From positions 2,240,501 through 2,304,500 of the forward strand of contig NZ_JAVLAT010000001.1 of the NCBI RefSeq assembly GCF_032190615.1: a stretch of 64,000 nt of DNA, given 5' to 3'. Positions 10,403 to 19,900 of this stretch are shown one piece after another. The translations under genes and the position numbers were made by a program. Numbering within the stretch: the stretch's first letter is position 1; the number at the start of each line of letters is the position of its first letter. Below the pieces are notes generated by a model. The model had not been told where the DNA came from and did not search any database. It saw only the letters and a program-made list of their open reading frames with translations. Source of the DNA: Brucella pseudogrignonensis. Its GTDB lineage: Bacteria; Pseudomonadota; Alphaproteobacteria; Rhizobiales; Rhizobiaceae.

Positions 10403-10434
10403 ATCTTGTTAAATTACACGAAACGGCTTTTCCC

Positions 10435-11718
10435 ATGCTCGACATCAAATGGATTCGCGAAAACCCTGAAGCTCTTGATAAGGCGCTTGCCAAGCGCGGA
10501 TCAGAGTCGCGCTCGTCCGAACTGATCGCGCTGGATGAAAAGCGCCGTGAGCATGTCGGCAAGGTTCAGGCTGCTCAGGAACGCCGCAATGCCGCTTCTA
10601 AAGAAATCGGCAAGGCTATGGCCGAGAAAGACGCTGAAACCGCTGATCGACTGAAGGCGGAAGTTGGCGAGCTGAAGGCTTTTTTGACGGAAGCCGAAGA
10701 AACCGAACGTCGTCTGATCAGAGAACTCAATGACGCGCTTTCCACGCTTCCAAATGTTCCAGCGGATGATGTGCCGCTTGGCGAAGACGAGGCAGGCAAC
10801 GTCGAAATCCGTCGCATCGGAAATCAGCGTAATTTTTCGTTCACACCAAAAGAACATTATGAGCTTGGTGAAGCGCTTGGCTTCATGGATTTTGAACGTG
10901 CCGCAAAAATTGCAGGCTCGCGCTTTACGGTTCTCAAAGGACCCCTTGCGCGTCTTGAGCGTGCACTTGGCCAATTCATGCTTGATCTGCACACCACTGA
11001 GCACGGCTACGTGGAAACCATGCCGCCGCTGATGGTGCGTGACGAAGCTGTTTATGGCACGGGTCAGTTGCCGAAATTCACCGAAGATCTTTTCCGCACG
11101 ACGGATGGTCGTTGGCTCATTCCAACGGCAGAAGTGCCGCTGACCAATCTGGTTGCGGATGAAATCGTTGACGTGAAAACTCTGCCGCAGCGTTATACAG
11201 CATTGACGCCATGTTTCCGCTCGGAAGCGGGTTCTTCCGGCCGTGATACACGCGGCATGCTGCGCCAGCATCAGTTCCTCAAAGTGGAAATGGTTTCGAT
11301 CACCGATGCAGACAGCTCGGCTGCGGAACATGAACGCATGACCGCTTGTGCAGAAGAAGTGCTGAAACGCCTTGGCCTGCCGTTCCGCACGGTTGTGCTT
11401 TGCACCGGCGACATGGGCTTTGGCGCGCAGAAGACCTACGATATCGAAGTGTGGATGCCGGGCCAGAATGCTTATCGCGAAATCTCGAGCTGCTCGGTTT
11501 GTGGTGACTTCCAGGGCCGTCGCATGAATGCGCGCTATCGTCCGGAAGCGGAAAAAGCGACGCGCTTTGTGCACACGCTCAACGGTTCGGGCGTCGCTGT
11601 TGGCCGCGCATTAATTGCTGTTATGGAAAATTATCAGCAAGAAGACGGCAGCATTCATATTCCTGAAGCATTACAGCCATACATGGGCGGCCTTACGCGC
11701 ATCGAGAAAGCAGCGTAG
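10435..11718 (+). CDS. serS: Seryl-tRNA synthetase
   Basis: Class II synthetase that charges tRNA-Ser (and tRNA-Sec where present). 427 residues with the N-terminal coiled-coil arm (about 30-105), motif 2 in [17 protein letters not shown], and motif 3 in [19 protein letters not shown]. It is followed by surE after ~34 bases on the same strand, so serS-surE-pcm-nlpD-like could be one transcript. Confidence 0.97.
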   Translation: MLDIKWIRENPEALDKALAKRGSESRSSELIALDEKRREHVGKVQAAQERRNAASKEIGKAMAEKDAETADRLKAEVGELKAFLTEAEETERRLIRELNDALSTLPNVPADDVPLGEDEAGNVEIRRIGNQRNFSFTPKEHYELGEALGFMDFERAAKIAGSRFTVLKGPLARLERALGQFMLDLHTTEHGYVETMPPLMVRDEAVYGTGQLPKFTEDLFRTTDGRWLIPTAEVPLTNLVADEIVDVKTLPQRYTALTPCFRSEAGSSGRDTRGMLRQHQFLKVEMVSITDADSSAAEHERMTACAEEVLKRLGLPFRTVVLCTGDMGFGAQKTYDIEVWMPGQNAYREISSCSVCGDFQGRRMNARYRPEAEKATRFVHTLNGSGVAVGRALIAVMENYQQEDGSIHIPEALQPYMGGLTRIEKAA

Positions 11719-11752
11719 TTAAATCTTATGATCTGAATGAAGGAGTGAAGAC

Positions 11753-12535
11753 GTGCGAATTTTGCTGACGAACGATGATGGTATCCACGCTGAAGGCCTC
11801 GCAGTTCTGGAGCGTATCGCACGCAAGCTCTCAGATGATGTCTGGGTTGTCGCTCCTGAAACAGACCAGAGCGGTCTTGCGCATTCGCTCACCCTGTCAG
11901 AGCCGCTTCGTCTGCGCCAGATCGATGAACGTCATTTTGCACTGCGCGGCACACCGACCGATTGCGTTATTATGGGCGTGCGTCATGTACTGCCGGGAGC
12001 GCCTGACCTTATCCTGTCTGGTGTCAATTCCGGTGCCAACATGGCTGACGATGTGACTTACTCCGGCACTGTTGCAGGTGCTATGGAAGGCACACTTCTC
12101 GGCGTGAAGGCAATCGCGCTCTCGCAGGAATATGATTACGATGATGGCCGTCGCGTTCTGCCTTGGGAAACCGCAGAAGCGCATGCGCCTGAGTTGATCA
12201 AAAAGCTGGTTGAAGCTGGTTGGCCTGAAGGCGTTTTGATCAATTTGAATTTCCCGAATTGCGCGCCTGATGAAGTCAAAGGCACGCGCGTTACTGCGCA
12301 GGGCAAACTCAGCCACGATGCACGTCTTGATGAGCGCCGTGATGGTCGCGGTTTCCCTTATTTCTGGCTGCAATTTGGTCGGACGAAGGCCGAGGTTGCG
12401 GTGGACAGTGATGTTGCTGCGATCAAGGGTGATTTTATTTCTGTTACACCACTTCAGCTTGATCTCACTGCGCAGAAGGTTCGTGCAGATCTAAGCAAAG
12501 CACTGGGTGTTGAAGCTCTGGGGGTCGAAGCATGA
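11753..12535 (+). CDS. surE: 5'/3'-nucleotidase SurE
   Basis: Metal-dependent phosphatase acting on nucleoside monophosphates. The metal-binding N-terminus [14 protein letters not shown] and the [20 protein letters not shown] segment are intact. Starts at GTG 11753, preceded by AAGGAG. 260 residues. The last residues [11 protein letters not shown] come from a tandem duplication of an almost identical 15-base unit just before the stop. It overlaps pcm by 4 bases (ATGA). Confidence 0.95.
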   Translation: MRILLTNDDGIHAEGLAVLERIARKLSDDVWVVAPETDQSGLAHSLTLSEPLRLRQIDERHFALRGTPTDCVIMGVRHVLPGAPDLILSGVNSGANMADDVTYSGTVAGAMEGTLLGVKAIALSQEYDYDDGRRVLPWETAEAHAPELIKKLVEAGWPEGVLINLNFPNCAPDEVKGTRVTAQGKLSHDARLDERRDGRGFPYFWLQFGRTKAEVAVDSDVAAIKGDFISVTPLQLDLTAQKVRADLSKALGVEALGVEA

Positions 12536-13200
12536 ATCAGGCTGTGTCTGAACGCCCGCAGCTTTCGGACAGGGAAGGATTTGCATCCTTCGTTATGCGC
12601 ATGAGGGCGCGTGGCATCAATGATGCCCGCCTTTTTGGTGCGATTGAAGCAACGCCACGTCAGAGCTTTATGGGCTCTGCGTGGTCGCATCTTGCTTACA
12701 GCCAGCGCACAGCGCCGCTTGATTGCGGCGAATATATTGAAGGCATCGACGATCAGGCACGCGTGATCGCAGCACTTGATCTTGAACCAGGACATCGTGT
12801 TTTGGAAATCGGCACAGGGTCTGGTTTCACTGCGGCGGTCATGTCGATTTTGTCGGGCCGTGTGACAACGGTTGAGCGTTATCGCAAGCTTTGTGATCGT
12901 GCCTTGCAGCAGTTTGTCACGCTTAAGCGCGAAAACATCATGGTTAAACATGCGGACGGTCGCCATGGCATGCCGGGTGGGCCATTTGACCGAATCATAA
13001 TCTGGTTAGCGTGCGAAGATATTCCGCGTCATTTCGTGGAGCTTCTTGCAACGCATGGCGTTCTGGTAGCACCAGTCGGCCCGAGTGACGATGTCCAGAT
13101 GGTTACGCGCATTGCGAAAGTTGGTAGCCGTTTTGAACAGGCCAATATTATGCCTGTTCGTTATCAGCCATTTATTGAAGGCATTTCCTCGGTATTGTAA
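12532..13200 (+). CDS. pcm: Protein-L-isoaspartate O-methyltransferase family
   Basis: SAM-dependent methyltransferase of the Pcm family, which starts repair of isoaspartyl residues. 222 residues; the SAM-binding motif [16 protein letters not shown] is clear. The conserved GQTISxP loop of characterised Pcm enzymes is replaced here by GEYIEGID (about residues 64-71), so the substrate may differ from classic Pcm. Coupled to surE by a 4-base overlap and followed by an nlpD-like gene, the same order as in gammaproteobacteria. Confidence 0.85.
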   Translation: MNQAVSERPQLSDREGFASFVMRMRARGINDARLFGAIEATPRQSFMGSAWSHLAYSQRTAPLDCGEYIEGIDDQARVIAALDLEPGHRVLEIGTGSGFTAAVMSILSGRVTTVERYRKLCDRALQQFVTLKRENIMVKHADGRHGMPGGPFDRIIIWLACEDIPRHFVELLATHGVLVAPVGPSDDVQMVTRIAKVGSRFEQANIMPVRYQPFIEGISSVL

Positions 13201-13394
13201 GAAATTTGCTCGCTACTTAATCCGGGCAAAATTCAGCTTTTGCAGCCTATAGCTCCGTGTGTTGTGGTGTTTTTGTGCACGTATGGTGTCTAATTGGTGA
13301 ATATTTTTTATAAGAAATGTCCATTCTTAACCAGCGAGTAACATTAACGCGTTTTAATGAGTCCAAGTGAGTTCTAGAGTTGGGCGAGTTGATC

Positions 13395-14600
13395 ATGCGT
13401 TTTCCAATATTGCAGCATACGTCTGAACGTCTCCTGCGAAATGCAGCGATCGTTTTGATTGCCGGATTTGGTGCAGGGTGTAGCGCCGACACAATGCGCT
13501 TTACCGATGGCATGTTTACCGGTTCCACGCCTAATCAGCGTGTTGTTCAGCAGCAGCCGGCTAATGATGTTTACGCATCTGCACCGATAGCCGCGGCGCC
13601 ACCTGTTTCAAGTGGTTCGGTTCAGCGCAACAGTCTGCCACCAGTGTCTTCGGCACCAGTTGCTGCTGCTGCAACGCAGGCACAAAATCAGGTGAACCAG
13701 GCGCGTGACGTGGCAACGAGCCATGTCAACAATGCCGGAACGCAGGTCGCAAGTGCTGCCGGTGCTGCAAACAATGCAGCCGCTAATGCGAAGTCGAATG
13801 TTCTCGGGCAATTGCCAGCAACTGCAAATGGCGCGCCAATTCCTGTTGCCGGTCATGTTGCAGCACCAGTAGCTGCCACAGCTGCAGGTGGCTATGCCGT
13901 CAAATCAGGTGATTCGCTTTTCTCGATTGCGCAGAAGCACAATGTACCAATTGAGCAGTTGAAGCAGGCGAATGGCCTTTCAAACGGTGCAATCCGTGTA
14001 GGCCAGAATCTTGTTATTCCATCCGCTGCAGCGGGTGCCGCAACACAGGTTGCAGCCGTATCGCCACAGCCGGTAAAGCCAGCCGTCACAGCTCCAGTGC
14101 AGACTGCTTCGGTTGCGCCGAATGAAGCTTCAAACGTCAAGCCTTACACGCCGCCATCAGCGAGCAATAAAGTCATCGAAGATGCTGAGAAGGATCAGTC
14201 CGCAGCACCATCTTCGACCGGGATTTCGCAGATGCGCTGGCCGGTTCGCGGTCGCGTTCTCGCAAGCTTCGGTCAGCGTGACGGCACTTCCGTTAACGAC
14301 GGTATCGACATCATGGTGCCGGAAGGCACTCCTGTAAAAGCTGCTGAAAATGGCGTCGTTATCTATTCCGGCGATGGTCTGAAGGAATTCGGACAGACGG
14401 TGTTGATCCGCCACGATAATGGCCTTGTGACTGTTTACGGACATAACAGCCAGATCCTCGTGCAGCGCGGCCAGAAGGTTCGTCGCGGTGAAGATATTGC
14501 AAAGTCGGGCATGAGCGGCAACGCGAAATCGCCAAAGCTGCACTTTGAAGTCCGCAAGAACTCGTCGCCGGTCAATCCTTCCAAATATTTGGAATCATAA
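13395..14600 (+). CDS. NlpD-like lipoprotein with LysM and M23 domains
   Basis: Probable outer-membrane lipoprotein of 401 residues. The signal peptide ends in the lipobox GFGAGC (Cys at about 26). A Ser/Ala/Gln-rich linker is followed by a LysM domain (AVKSGDSLFSIAQKHNVPIE..., about 175-215) that binds peptidoglycan, a second linker, and a C-terminal M23 (LytM) domain starting MRWPVRGRVLASFG. The M23 zinc-ligand motifs look incomplete (DGIDIMVPEGTPV instead of HxGxDI; LHFEVRK has only one His of the usual HxH), so it may be a non-catalytic LytM factor that activates amidases, as E. coli NlpD does. ATG 13395 preferred over TTG 13380. Confidence 0.88.
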   Translation: MRFPILQHTSERLLRNAAIVLIAGFGAGCSADTMRFTDGMFTGSTPNQRVVQQQPANDVYASAPIAAAPPVSSGSVQRNSLPPVSSAPVAAAATQAQNQVNQARDVATSHVNNAGTQVASAAGAANNAAANAKSNVLGQLPATANGAPIPVAGHVAAPVAATAAGGYAVKSGDSLFSIAQKHNVPIEQLKQANGLSNGAIRVGQNLVIPSAAAGAATQVAAVSPQPVKPAVTAPVQTASVAPNEASNVKPYTPPSASNKVIEDAEKDQSAAPSSTGISQMRWPVRGRVLASFGQRDGTSVNDGIDIMVPEGTPVKAAENGVVIYSGDGLKEFGQTVLIRHDNGLVTVYGHNSQILVQRGQKVRRGEDIAKSGMSGNAKSPKLHFEVRKNSSPVNPSKYLES

Positions 14601-14624
14601 GTGAAATTCGATCAAAGAATTAAG

Positions 14625-14652
14625 AAAGGCGGGTCTCAGGCCCGCCTTTTTT
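14625..14652 (+). terminator. Intrinsic terminator after the nlpD-like gene
   Basis: 9-bp stem AAAGGCGGG/CCCGCCTTT (14625-14633 with 14641-14649), 7-base loop, T-run to 14652. Confidence 0.92.
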
Positions 14653-14669
14653 ATTGGGCTTTTCTTAAC

Positions 14670-14712
14670 GCGCATCTTGACCGAAAAACGTCTCACACTT
14701 TTCGGGATGCGC
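14670..14712. repeat. Partial copy of the dispersed palindromic repeat
   Basis: Nested inverted repeat: outer arms GCGCATC/GATGCGC, inner arms CCGAAAA/TTTTCGG. It matches one half of the elements at 18506, 25571 and 30992, and lies immediately 3' of the DUF815 gene, between convergent genes. Confidence 0.65.
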
Positions 14713-14713
14713 T

Positions 14714-15577
14714 TTATATCGCCTTACCAAGTCGGCCAGCCAGATCCTGAATATATTGCCAGGCAACACGACCGGAGCGATTGCCGCGTGTGGTTGACCA
14801 TGTCAACGCTTCTGCATGCAATAGCTTTGGATCGTAATCCAATTGGTAATTGGCAGCATAGCCATCGACCATCGCCAGATAATCTTCCTGATTACATTTG
14901 TGGAAGCCTAGCCACAGGCCGAAGCGGTCAGACAGCGACACTTTTTCTTCAATCGCTTCCGATGGATTGACCGCCGTTGAACGTTCATTATCGATCATGT
15001 CACGCGGCATCAGGTGACGACGATTGGACGTCGCATAGAAAACCACATTGTCCGGACGACCTTCCACACCACCTTCAAGTGCGGCTTTGAGCGACTTGTA
15101 TGATGTATCATCGTGATCGAATGACAGATCATCGCAGAACAGAATGAAGCGATAGGGCGTTTCCTTGATGAGTTTCATCAGGGCAGGGAGGCTGTCGATA
15201 TCTTCACGATGAATTTCAACGAGTTTCAGCGGAAGCTTATCGGCCTGTTCCGCATTGACGCTGGCCTGTGCTGCCTTGACGAGCGATGATTTGCCCATGC
15301 CGCGTGCACCCCAAAGAAGCACATTATTAGCCGGATAACCTTTTGCAAAGCGGCGCGTATTATCGACAAGCTGATCACGCACGAGATCGACGCCACGGAT
15401 AAGTCCAATATCGACGCGATTGACACGCTTCACCGCATCAAGCGTCAGACGCTCAGGCGCCCAGACAAAACAATTTGCAGATTCAAAATCAGGTGTTGCT
15501 GGCTGCGGTGGCGCAATGCGTTCCAGGGCCGCGATCAGGCGGTCGAGTTTCTGGCTTAATATATTTTCGGTCGTCAT
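14714..15577 (-). CDS. DUF815 family AAA-type ATPase
   Basis: 287-residue predicted P-loop ATPase. Walker A is GARGMGKSSLVKA (about residues 89-101) and Walker B is RFILFCDDLSFD. The segment LWGARGMGKSS and the late TSNRRHLMP (sensor-like) fit DUF815, a widespread family of unknown cellular function. Transcribed opposite to its neighbours; its 3' end meets the nlpD-like gene, and it is divergent from yajC. Confidence 0.88.
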   Translation of the reverse strand: MTTENILSQKLDRLIAALERIAPPQPATPDFESANCFVWAPERLTLDAVKRVNRVDIGLIRGVDLVRDQLVDNTRRFAKGYPANNVLLWGARGMGKSSLVKAAQASVNAEQADKLPLKLVEIHREDIDSLPALMKLIKETPYRFILFCDDLSFDHDDTSYKSLKAALEGGVEGRPDNVVFYATSNRRHLMPRDMIDNERSTAVNPSEAIEEKVSLSDRFGLWLGFHKCNQEDYLAMVDGYAANYQLDYDPKLLHAEALTWSTTRGNRSGRVAWQYIQDLAGRLGKAI

Positions 15578-15738
15578 TCCATGCCCTCAGATGGTGAGGA
15601 TGATGGCTTAACATGCAACAACCTGCAGGAAAAGTGTGTGGCTATGGCTGCATGAAGCCATCGTCGGTTGCAATTGGCGCACTAACCATTGTAATGCCAT
15701 TAAGAATTTGTCTTTTGAGACTTCCAGAGGAGTAACTA

Positions 15739-16080
15739 ATGTTTGTAACACCAGCTTATGCTCAGGCTTCCGGTGGCGCTATGGGGCCAGATATGCTCAT
15801 GAGCATTCTGCCTTTCGTCCTGATTTTCGTTATCATGTATTTCCTCATCATTCGTCCACAGCGGACCCAGATGAAGAAGCGTCAGGAAATGCTCGCAGCC
15901 GTTCGTCGCGGTGATACAGTTGTAACTGGTGGCGGCATTGTCGGTAAGGTCCAGAAGGTCCACGACGATGGTGAACTTGACGTTGAAATTGCTGAAGGCG
16001 TGAAGATTCGCGTTCTGCGCAGCGCTCTTTCGGAAGTGCGCGTTAAGGGCGAACCAGTCGCTGATAACAAGAATAAGTAA
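15739..16080 (+). CDS. yajC: Preprotein translocase subunit YajC
   Basis: Small Sec-associated membrane protein, 113 residues. One N-terminal membrane helix (ILPFVLIFVIMYFLIIRPQ) followed by the invariant RPQRTQMKKRQEML and the basic/acidic domain with GDTVVTGGGIVGKV. ATG 15739 is preceded by GAGGAG. It lies upstream of secDF, the typical order, but a strong hairpin separates the two. Confidence 0.95.
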   Translation: MFVTPAYAQASGGAMGPDMLMSILPFVLIFVIMYFLIIRPQRTQMKKRQEMLAAVRRGDTVVTGGGIVGKVQKVHDDGELDVEIAEGVKIRVLRSALSEVRVKGEPVADNKNK

Positions 16081-16090
16081 TTTTTGATTT

Positions 16091-16137
16091 GAACAGGCCC
16101 CGATAAGGATTCCCTAACCGGGGCCTGTTCATTATTG
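16091..16137 (+). terminator. Strong hairpin between yajC and secDF
   Basis: 12-bp perfect stem GAACAGGCCCCG/CGGGGCCTGTTC (16091-16102 with 16119-16130), 16-base loop, then ATTATTG. Probably a terminator or attenuator that lowers secDF expression relative to yajC. Confidence 0.7.
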
Positions 16138-16228
16138 TGAGGCCTGCGTAAAGCGCACGCTTCCCACAAAACCGGCTGCACTATGCATCCGGTTTAAGTT
16201 CTTCCAGCCGAAACGGAATTGCTGCCCG

Positions 16229-18505
16229 ATGCTATATTTTTCACGTTGGAAATCGGCTTTGATCTGGTTGGCAATTATCGCCAGCTTCATCATTGCATCG
16301 CCTAATTTTTTCTCGCGTGAAACTCTGGCTAATCTGCCGGGCTTTCTGCCGACCAAACAGGTCGCACTCGGGCTTGATCTGTCGGGTGGTTCACGCCTTG
16401 TGCTTCAGGTACAGAATCTTGGCCGAGGCGATGTCGACCGCACAAAAGACGTTATGCGTCAGCGACTTGAGGAATTGGGTTACGGCAACCCGATTGTTGA
16501 TGAAGAAGGCCGCAATCGTATTCGCGTTGAAGTTCCGGGCCTCTACGACGCCCAGCTTCTAAAAGATATTCTCAGCATTCGTGGCGAACTTTCATTCCTT
16601 GCAGTCGATGACAGCATGTCGCCTGATGATGTTATCCGCGGTGGCGCTTCGCCGACGGATAGCTCGATTATTTATTCTTCTGACGATCCGCCCGTTGGCT
16701 ACCTCGTAAAAAAACAGCCAATTTTCACGGGGGCGGACGTTGTCGATGCAAAAGCGACACTTGGCGGCGATGACAATGAACCTGTCATCACTCTGACACT
16801 GGATGAGAAGGGGCGCAGCGCTCTCGCAGCCGCGACCGCTCAGGTCACCGATAAGACTTTTGCCATCGTCGTTGATAATCAGGTCGTTTCCGCACCTGTC
16901 GTTGACGAGCCGCTTGATACCGATGAATTGCAGATTTCCGGCGCTTTTGATTTGCAATCGGCCAACAATATGTCGGTTGTTCTGCGTTCCGGTGCTTTAC
17001 CTAAGGCTGTCACCGTTCTTGAAGAGCGCACAATTGCATCCGCGCTTGGCGACGATTATGCGAGTGCTGCGGTTTCTGCAGCATTGCTCGCAATGTTGCT
17101 CGTCGGTCTGTTTATGATCCTGTCCTATGGCGTCCTCGGCGTGATTGCCATGGTGGCGCTCGTCGTCAATATGGTCATTCTCGTTGCTGTCATATCACTG
17201 ATTGGGGCGTCCATTACGCTTGCGAGCGTTGCGGGTATCGTGCTGATTATCGGTATGGCGGTTGACGCCAATATTCTGATTTATGAACGTGTTCGAGAAG
17301 ATAGACGCAAGGGCTATTCCGTCGTTCAGGCAATGGAATCTGGCTTTTATCGCGCGCTCTCAACGATTGTTGACGCCAATTTGACCACGATGATTGCAGC
17401 ACTCGTGCTGTTCCTGATGGGGTCCGGTCCGGTTCATGGTTTTGCGCTTACCGTTACAATCGGCATTTTGACGACACTGTTCACGACACTGACCTTCACG
17501 CGTTTGCTGATTGCCCAATGGGTGCGAACTGCAAAGCCGAAGGAAATTCCGAAGCGCCGTTTGAAACTGGTGCCGACAGTTACGCATATTCCGTTTATGC
17601 GTCTCCAGTTCGTAACGCTTGCGATTTCGGTCCTGGCTTCGGCAATCGTTGTCGCGCTCTTCGTCAACATTGGCTTCAACTACGGCATTGATTTCCGTGG
17701 CGGTTCAATGGTCGAATTGCAGGCGCGCAGCGGTGATGCAGATCTGCCAGATATTGAAGAGCGCATGAGCGAGCTGAATATCGACAGCGCGCGCGTGCTG
17801 CCTGCAAAGTCGCCACGCTCAGCTCTTGTTATCATCGGCAGTCAGGAAGTGGGTGACGATGCCGAGCAGACCGTTGCAGTGAAACTGCGTGGCGAGTTCG
17901 AGCAGGACTATTCGTTCCAGCGTGTTGAAGTGGTTGGCCCGACAGTATCCGAGCAGCTTTCACAGGCAGGGCTCCTGGCACTATTCTTGTCGCTCGCTGG
18001 TATCTTTGTTTATGTCTGGGTGAGATTCCGCTGGCAGCTGGCGCTCGGTGCGGTTCTTTCAACACTTCACGACGTTATCATTCTGGCGGGCGTGTTCATT
18101 GTCTTCCGCATGGAATTCAATCTATGGAGTGTGGCTGCGGTTCTGACGATCATCGGTTACTCGCTTAACGATACTATCGTGATCTATGACCGCGTGCGTG
18201 AAAATCTGCGCCGTTACAGCAGTGCACCATTGCCCGCAATTATCGATGCCTCGATCAATCAAACCTTGTCGCGTACTTTGCCGACGGCTTTTGTGACTTT
18301 CATTGCGCATATTCCGCTCTATATGTTTGGTGGTGCGGATATTCGAATGTTCGCACTGGCGCTGAGCGTGGGTATTATCGTTGCGACGTACTCTTCGATC
18401 TTTATCGCAGCACCTTTGCTGGTTCAGTTTGGCCTCAAGCCTCGCGAAGCAGATAGAGATGCAATGAGTGATGATCTTGAGCAGTCGCTCAATCTGGATA
18501 ATTAA
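16229..18505 (+). CDS. secDF: Fused protein translocase subunits SecD and SecF
   Basis: Proton-driven auxiliary complex of the Sec translocon, here one 758-residue polypeptide. The SecD half has the first membrane helix, the hallmark [15 protein letters not shown] (about 48-62), the periplasmic domain, and the helix bundle with [17 protein letters not shown]. The SecF half begins near residue 455 with [19 protein letters not shown] and ends with [18 protein letters not shown]. Fusions of secD and secF are usual in Rhizobiales. ATG 16229 starts [11 protein letters not shown]. Two complex I assembly-factor homologues follow. Confidence 0.96.
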   Translation: MLYFSRWKSALIWLAIIASFIIASPNFFSRETLANLPGFLPTKQVALGLDLSGGSRLVLQVQNLGRGDVDRTKDVMRQRLEELGYGNPIVDEEGRNRIRVEVPGLYDAQLLKDILSIRGELSFLAVDDSMSPDDVIRGGASPTDSSIIYSSDDPPVGYLVKKQPIFTGADVVDAKATLGGDDNEPVITLTLDEKGRSALAAATAQVTDKTFAIVVDNQVVSAPVVDEPLDTDELQISGAFDLQSANNMSVVLRSGALPKAVTVLEERTIASALGDDYASAAVSAALLAMLLVGLFMILSYGVLGVIAMVALVVNMVILVAVISLIGASITLASVAGIVLIIGMAVDANILIYERVREDRRKGYSVVQAMESGFYRALSTIVDANLTTMIAALVLFLMGSGPVHGFALTVTIGILTTLFTTLTFTRLLIAQWVRTAKPKEIPKRRLKLVPTVTHIPFMRLQFVTLAISVLASAIVVALFVNIGFNYGIDFRGGSMVELQARSGDADLPDIEERMSELNIDSARVLPAKSPRSALVIIGSQEVGDDAEQTVAVKLRGEFEQDYSFQRVEVVGPTVSEQLSQAGLLALFLSLAGIFVYVWVRFRWQLALGAVLSTLHDVIILAGVFIVFRMEFNLWSVAAVLTIIGYSLNDTIVIYDRVRENLRRYSSAPLPAIIDASINQTLSRTLPTAFVTFIAHIPLYMFGGADIRMFALALSVGIIVATYSSIFIAAPLLVQFGLKPREADRDAMSDDLEQSLNLDN

Positions 18506-18603
18506 AGCACATCCCGAAAAGTGGGAACCGGTTTTCGGAACAAGATGTGCGCAAAAAATGGACAGAGCATTTCTAATGACTCAATCTGAACTGGGAATGC
18601 TCT
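18506..18603. repeat. Dispersed palindromic intergenic repeat, copy A
   Basis: About 98 bases in two palindromic halves. The first half is AGCACATC-CCGAAAA ... TTTTCGG-AACAA-GATGTGC around AACCGG; the second half has arms GAGCATTTC and GGAATGCTC. The same sequence in reverse orientation is found at 25571-25674, and a more diverged copy at 30992-31096. It sits between secDF and the Mth938-like gene, inside an apparent operon. Confidence 0.85.
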
Positions 18604-18606
18604 GAC

Positions 18607-18996
18607 ATGGCTAAGGGTATAGAAATTCGCGAAGCCCATTTTCCGGGCCGCGCACCGATTGATGCCTATGGCAATGGCGGATTCCGCTTTGCTGATATGT
18701 CGCATATCGGGTCAATCCTTTGCCTGCCATCCGGTATTCATGGCTGGAAGCCGCAGACACCACCCATTATTTCGGTGAAAGATCTGGGCGCTATTCTGGA
18801 ACAGGCGAATGATATCGAAATCCTGCTGGTGGGTACGGGTATGGATTTGCGCCGAATCCCGGAAGATGTACGCGCTGTGCTACGCGAACATCGTATTTCG
18901 TCTGATCCGATGAGCACAGGCGCTGCTGTGCGTACTTATAATGTTTTGCTTGCGGAAGATCGTGCGGTTGCAGCTGCGCTGCTTGCGGTAGACTGA
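18607..18996 (+). CDS. Mth938-like (DUF498) protein, NDUFAF3 homologue
   Basis: 129-residue protein of the Mth938-like family. The conserved core is visible in ILLVGTGMDLRRIPEDVRAVLREHRIS followed by DPMSTGAAVRTYNVLLAEDRAVAAALLAV. The human homologue NDUFAF3 is a mitochondrial complex I assembly factor; the bacterial role is not settled. Gene order after secDF is conserved in alphaproteobacteria and has been used to link the family to membrane protein insertion. ATG 18607; the next gene starts 4 bases after the stop. Confidence 0.88.
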   Translation: MAKGIEIREAHFPGRAPIDAYGNGGFRFADMSHIGSILCLPSGIHGWKPQTPPIISVKDLGAILEQANDIEILLVGTGMDLRRIPEDVRAVLREHRISSDPMSTGAAVRTYNVLLAEDRAVAAALLAVD

Positions 18997-19000
18997 ACTG

Positions 19001-19834
19001 ATGAACCAGAATCAAGAACATTGCCTGGCGCTTTTGCGTGAGGCTGACCGGGATCGTTATCTTTCAGTGCTTTATGCGCCGGAAGAAAAGCGGGGTGCGC
19101 TTGCGGCACTTTATGCATTCAATGCGGAAATTGCGCGAATTCGCGATCTGGTTCATGAGCCATTGCCCGGTGAAGTGCGTCTGCAATGGTGGCGTGATCT
19201 GATCAATGGCGAGGCGCGAGGAAGTGCTGAAGCACATCCTTTGGCAGCAGCACTGCTCGAGACGATAAGCAAATATGATCTGCCGCGCGTGGCTTTCGAT
19301 AATTATTGCGAAGCGCGTATTTTCGATCTCTATGATGATACGATGCCAAGCCGGAATGATCTGGAAGGCTATTGCGGAGAAACCGCTTCTGCTTTGATTC
19401 AGCTTGGCACACTTATTCTTGATCGTAATGCTGCGCAGGCGCACACAGAAACGATCGGCCACGCAGGTGTTGCGCAGGCGGTTACTGGCTTGTTGCGTCT
19501 TTTGCCGATTCATCGTCGTCGCGGACAGCTTTATGTGCCTGCGGATATGTTGCAGGCGGTTGGCGTGTCGCGTGAAGCATTTCTGGCTAATGACGACAAA
19601 TCTGCTCATGAGCGGGTTGTCAGTGTGATGATTGCGCTCGCACGCGAACATCTGGCGATTTTTGATAAGGCAAAGAAAGATTTGCCGAAAAGCCTCGGCC
19701 CGGCATTTCTGCCTATGGCGCTTGTCCCGGCCTATCTCAATGCCATTGAGCGATTGGGCAGCAAGGCCGCCGATCAGGTTGCGGACCTTTCGGCTATACG
19801 AAAACAATGGCTGATGTTTAGAGCTGGTTTTTAA
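19001..19834 (+). CDS. Squalene/phytoene synthase-fold protein, NDUFAF6-like
   Basis: 277 residues with the overall pattern of the trans-isoprenyl diphosphate synthase head-to-head family: LYAFNAEIARIRDLV (about 37-51), QWWRDLI, GYCGETASALIQLG (about 123-136), and TGLLRLLPIHRRRGQLYVPADML (from residue 162). Real phytoene or squalene synthases carry Asp-rich DxxxD motifs at the first and last of these places (for example ILRDVGED); here both are lost (EIARIRD and LLRLLPIH). It is therefore probably not a synthase and is closer to NDUFAF6, a complex I assembly factor. It follows the NDUFAF3-like gene by 4 bases. Confidence 0.82.
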   Translation: MNQNQEHCLALLREADRDRYLSVLYAPEEKRGALAALYAFNAEIARIRDLVHEPLPGEVRLQWWRDLINGEARGSAEAHPLAAALLETISKYDLPRVAFDNYCEARIFDLYDDTMPSRNDLEGYCGETASALIQLGTLILDRNAAQAHTETIGHAGVAQAVTGLLRLLPIHRRRGQLYVPADMLQAVGVSREAFLANDDKSAHERVVSVMIALAREHLAIFDKAKKDLPKSLGPAFLPMALVPAYLNAIERLGSKAADQVADLSAIRKQWLMFRAGF

Positions 19835-19839
19835 ACGAA

Positions 19840-19872
19840 TAAGGCGGTTTTCTGAAAAGGAAAACCGCCTTA
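19840..19872. terminator. Bidirectional terminator between convergent genes
   Basis: 12-bp stem AAGGCGGTTTTC/GAAAACCGCCTT (19841-19852 with 19860-19871) between the NDUFAF6-like gene and trmFO. A/T-rich flanks make it usable from both sides. Confidence 0.85.
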
Positions 19873-19900
19873 TCTCATCGATCTTTATTTTATTTCTGAA

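Noticed and set aside
10501-11574. 357-residue minus-strand frame
   Set aside because: Antisense to serS, which has all class II synthetase motifs.
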